In this document: positions 5,029 through 5,423 of the stretch, piece by piece | Numbering within the stretch: position 1 is the first letter of the stretch | Layout of the letters: each line of letters starts with the position of its first letter | Position numbers and translations under genes: made by a program | Origin: an uncultured Clostridia bacterium | Lineage (GTDB): Bacteria; Bacillota; Clostridia; Christensenellales; UBA1242 | Assembly (NCBI GenBank): GCA_947589615.1 | Contig: CANQBU010000091.1 | Span: forward strand, 1 to 5,423 | Direction of reading: 5' to 3' | DNA: 5,423 nucleotides | Notes under the pieces: generated by a model | Databases searched by the model: none | What the model was told of the DNA's origin: nothing | What the model saw: only the letters and a program-made list of their open reading frames with translations

Positions 5029-5423
5029 ATGACAAAAAAATCAATAAAAAGCAAAAAATTTTTCATTATTTTAATTCTGGTGCTGGCTTTTATCGCCTGC
5101 GTTATTATTGCAAACTACCTCTCCATTGCCCTTTTGAGTGCAAATACCAATAGTGACGAGGCCTCTTCAAGTGAAATTGAATATTTTATGCTCTCGCTCT
5201 CAAAATCCAAAATTGAAAAAGAGGCAGAAGCAACTATGCAAGACTATCAAAAAGAAGGTGCGGGCGGCTTTGTATGGAAAAAGGATGATTACTATTACGT
5301 CTTATCTAGTGCATACTTAAATAAAAATGACGCGCAGTTAAAAGCGGTCAGCATTAAGCAAGAGTATGGACTTGATTGTGAAATATTTCCCATAAAATTT
5401 AAAAGTATAAAAATTGAAGGCAA
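5029..5423 (+). CDS. Membrane-anchored protein with SPOR-like segment (3' end missing)
   Basis: From the ATG at 5029 the frame stays open for 131 codons to the right edge. AAGG (5021-5024) lies 4 nt before the ATG and serves as a modest ribosome binding site. The N terminus is basic (MTKKSIKSKK), followed by one hydrophobic helix at about 11-36 with no clear lipobox or cleavage site, so a single-pass membrane anchor with an outward-facing remainder is likely. After a Ser/Asp/Glu-rich linker and a charged helix, residues about 79-123 (GGFVWKKDDYYYVLSSAYLN onward, then A-x3-A spacing and GLDCEIFPIKF) resemble a SPOR-type fold: a tyrosine-rich first strand, a helix following Asn-Lys-Asn-Asp-Ala, then a second strand. 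SPOR domains bind denuded peptidoglycan at division or sporulation sites. The match is by pattern only and the rest of the protein is unseen, so the role remains tentative. It diverges from groES. Confidence 0.75.
   Translation, partial: MTKKSIKSKKFFIILILVLAFIACVIIANYLSIALLSANTNSDEASSSEIEYFMLSLSKSKIEKEAEATMQDYQKEGAGGFVWKKDDYYYVLSSAYLNKNDAQLKAVSIKQEYGLDCEIFPIKFKSIKIEG

Overview
The window is an AT-rich stretch of bacterial chromosome, most likely from an uncultured, probably host-associated Bacillota (Clostridia-like) lineage. This rests on low GC, strong GGAGG Shine-Dalgarno sites, consensus sigma-A promoters (TTGACA/TTTACA, 16-17 bp, TATAAT-like), the standard code with TAA, TAG and TGA all used as stops, and a housekeeping gene set (tadA, groES-groEL, CPBP protease, SHOCT-domain membrane protein). 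No mobile element, CRISPR array, tRNA or rRNA is visible, and no stretch over 300 bp lacks a gene.

Layout, left to right. (1) 1-834, minus: a CPBP-type intramembrane protease, cut by the left edge before its stop. (2) 835-913: a short divergent promoter region. (3) 914-1369, plus: tadA, the tRNA adenosine deaminase. (4) 1353-1381: a terminator that can work in both directions. (5) 1431-1898, minus: a small membrane protein with a C-terminal SHOCT-like domain, read from a near-perfect promoter. (6) 2014-2802, plus: a classical short-chain dehydrogenase/reductase ending in a second two-way terminator. (7) 2837-2991, minus: a roughly 51-codon small ORF with its own promoter and a strong ribosome binding site, broken by one frameshift. 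(8) 3049-4882, minus: the groES-groEL operon, translationally coupled, from a sigma-A-type promoter with no CIRCE operator. (9) 5029 to the right edge, plus: a membrane-anchored protein with a SPOR-like segment, divergent from groES.

Most genes are single-gene transcription units with short 5' leaders (about 15-30 nt) and a clear ribosome binding site. The divergent CPBP/tadA pair is the exception: both -10 boxes lie 6-7 nt before the start codons, which predicts leaderless or nearly leaderless mRNAs. Chaperonin transcripts have no visible terminator after groEL and may run into the small broken ORF.

The points most worth a second look are: a clean in-frame gap of about 27 residues in the apical domain of GroEL, with a perfect 7-bp inverted repeat at the junction; the frameshifted small ORF behind groEL; and the predicted leaderless divergent pair. 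I see no convincing new multi-gene system here. Comparisons with other proteins are from memory of family sequences, not from a search.
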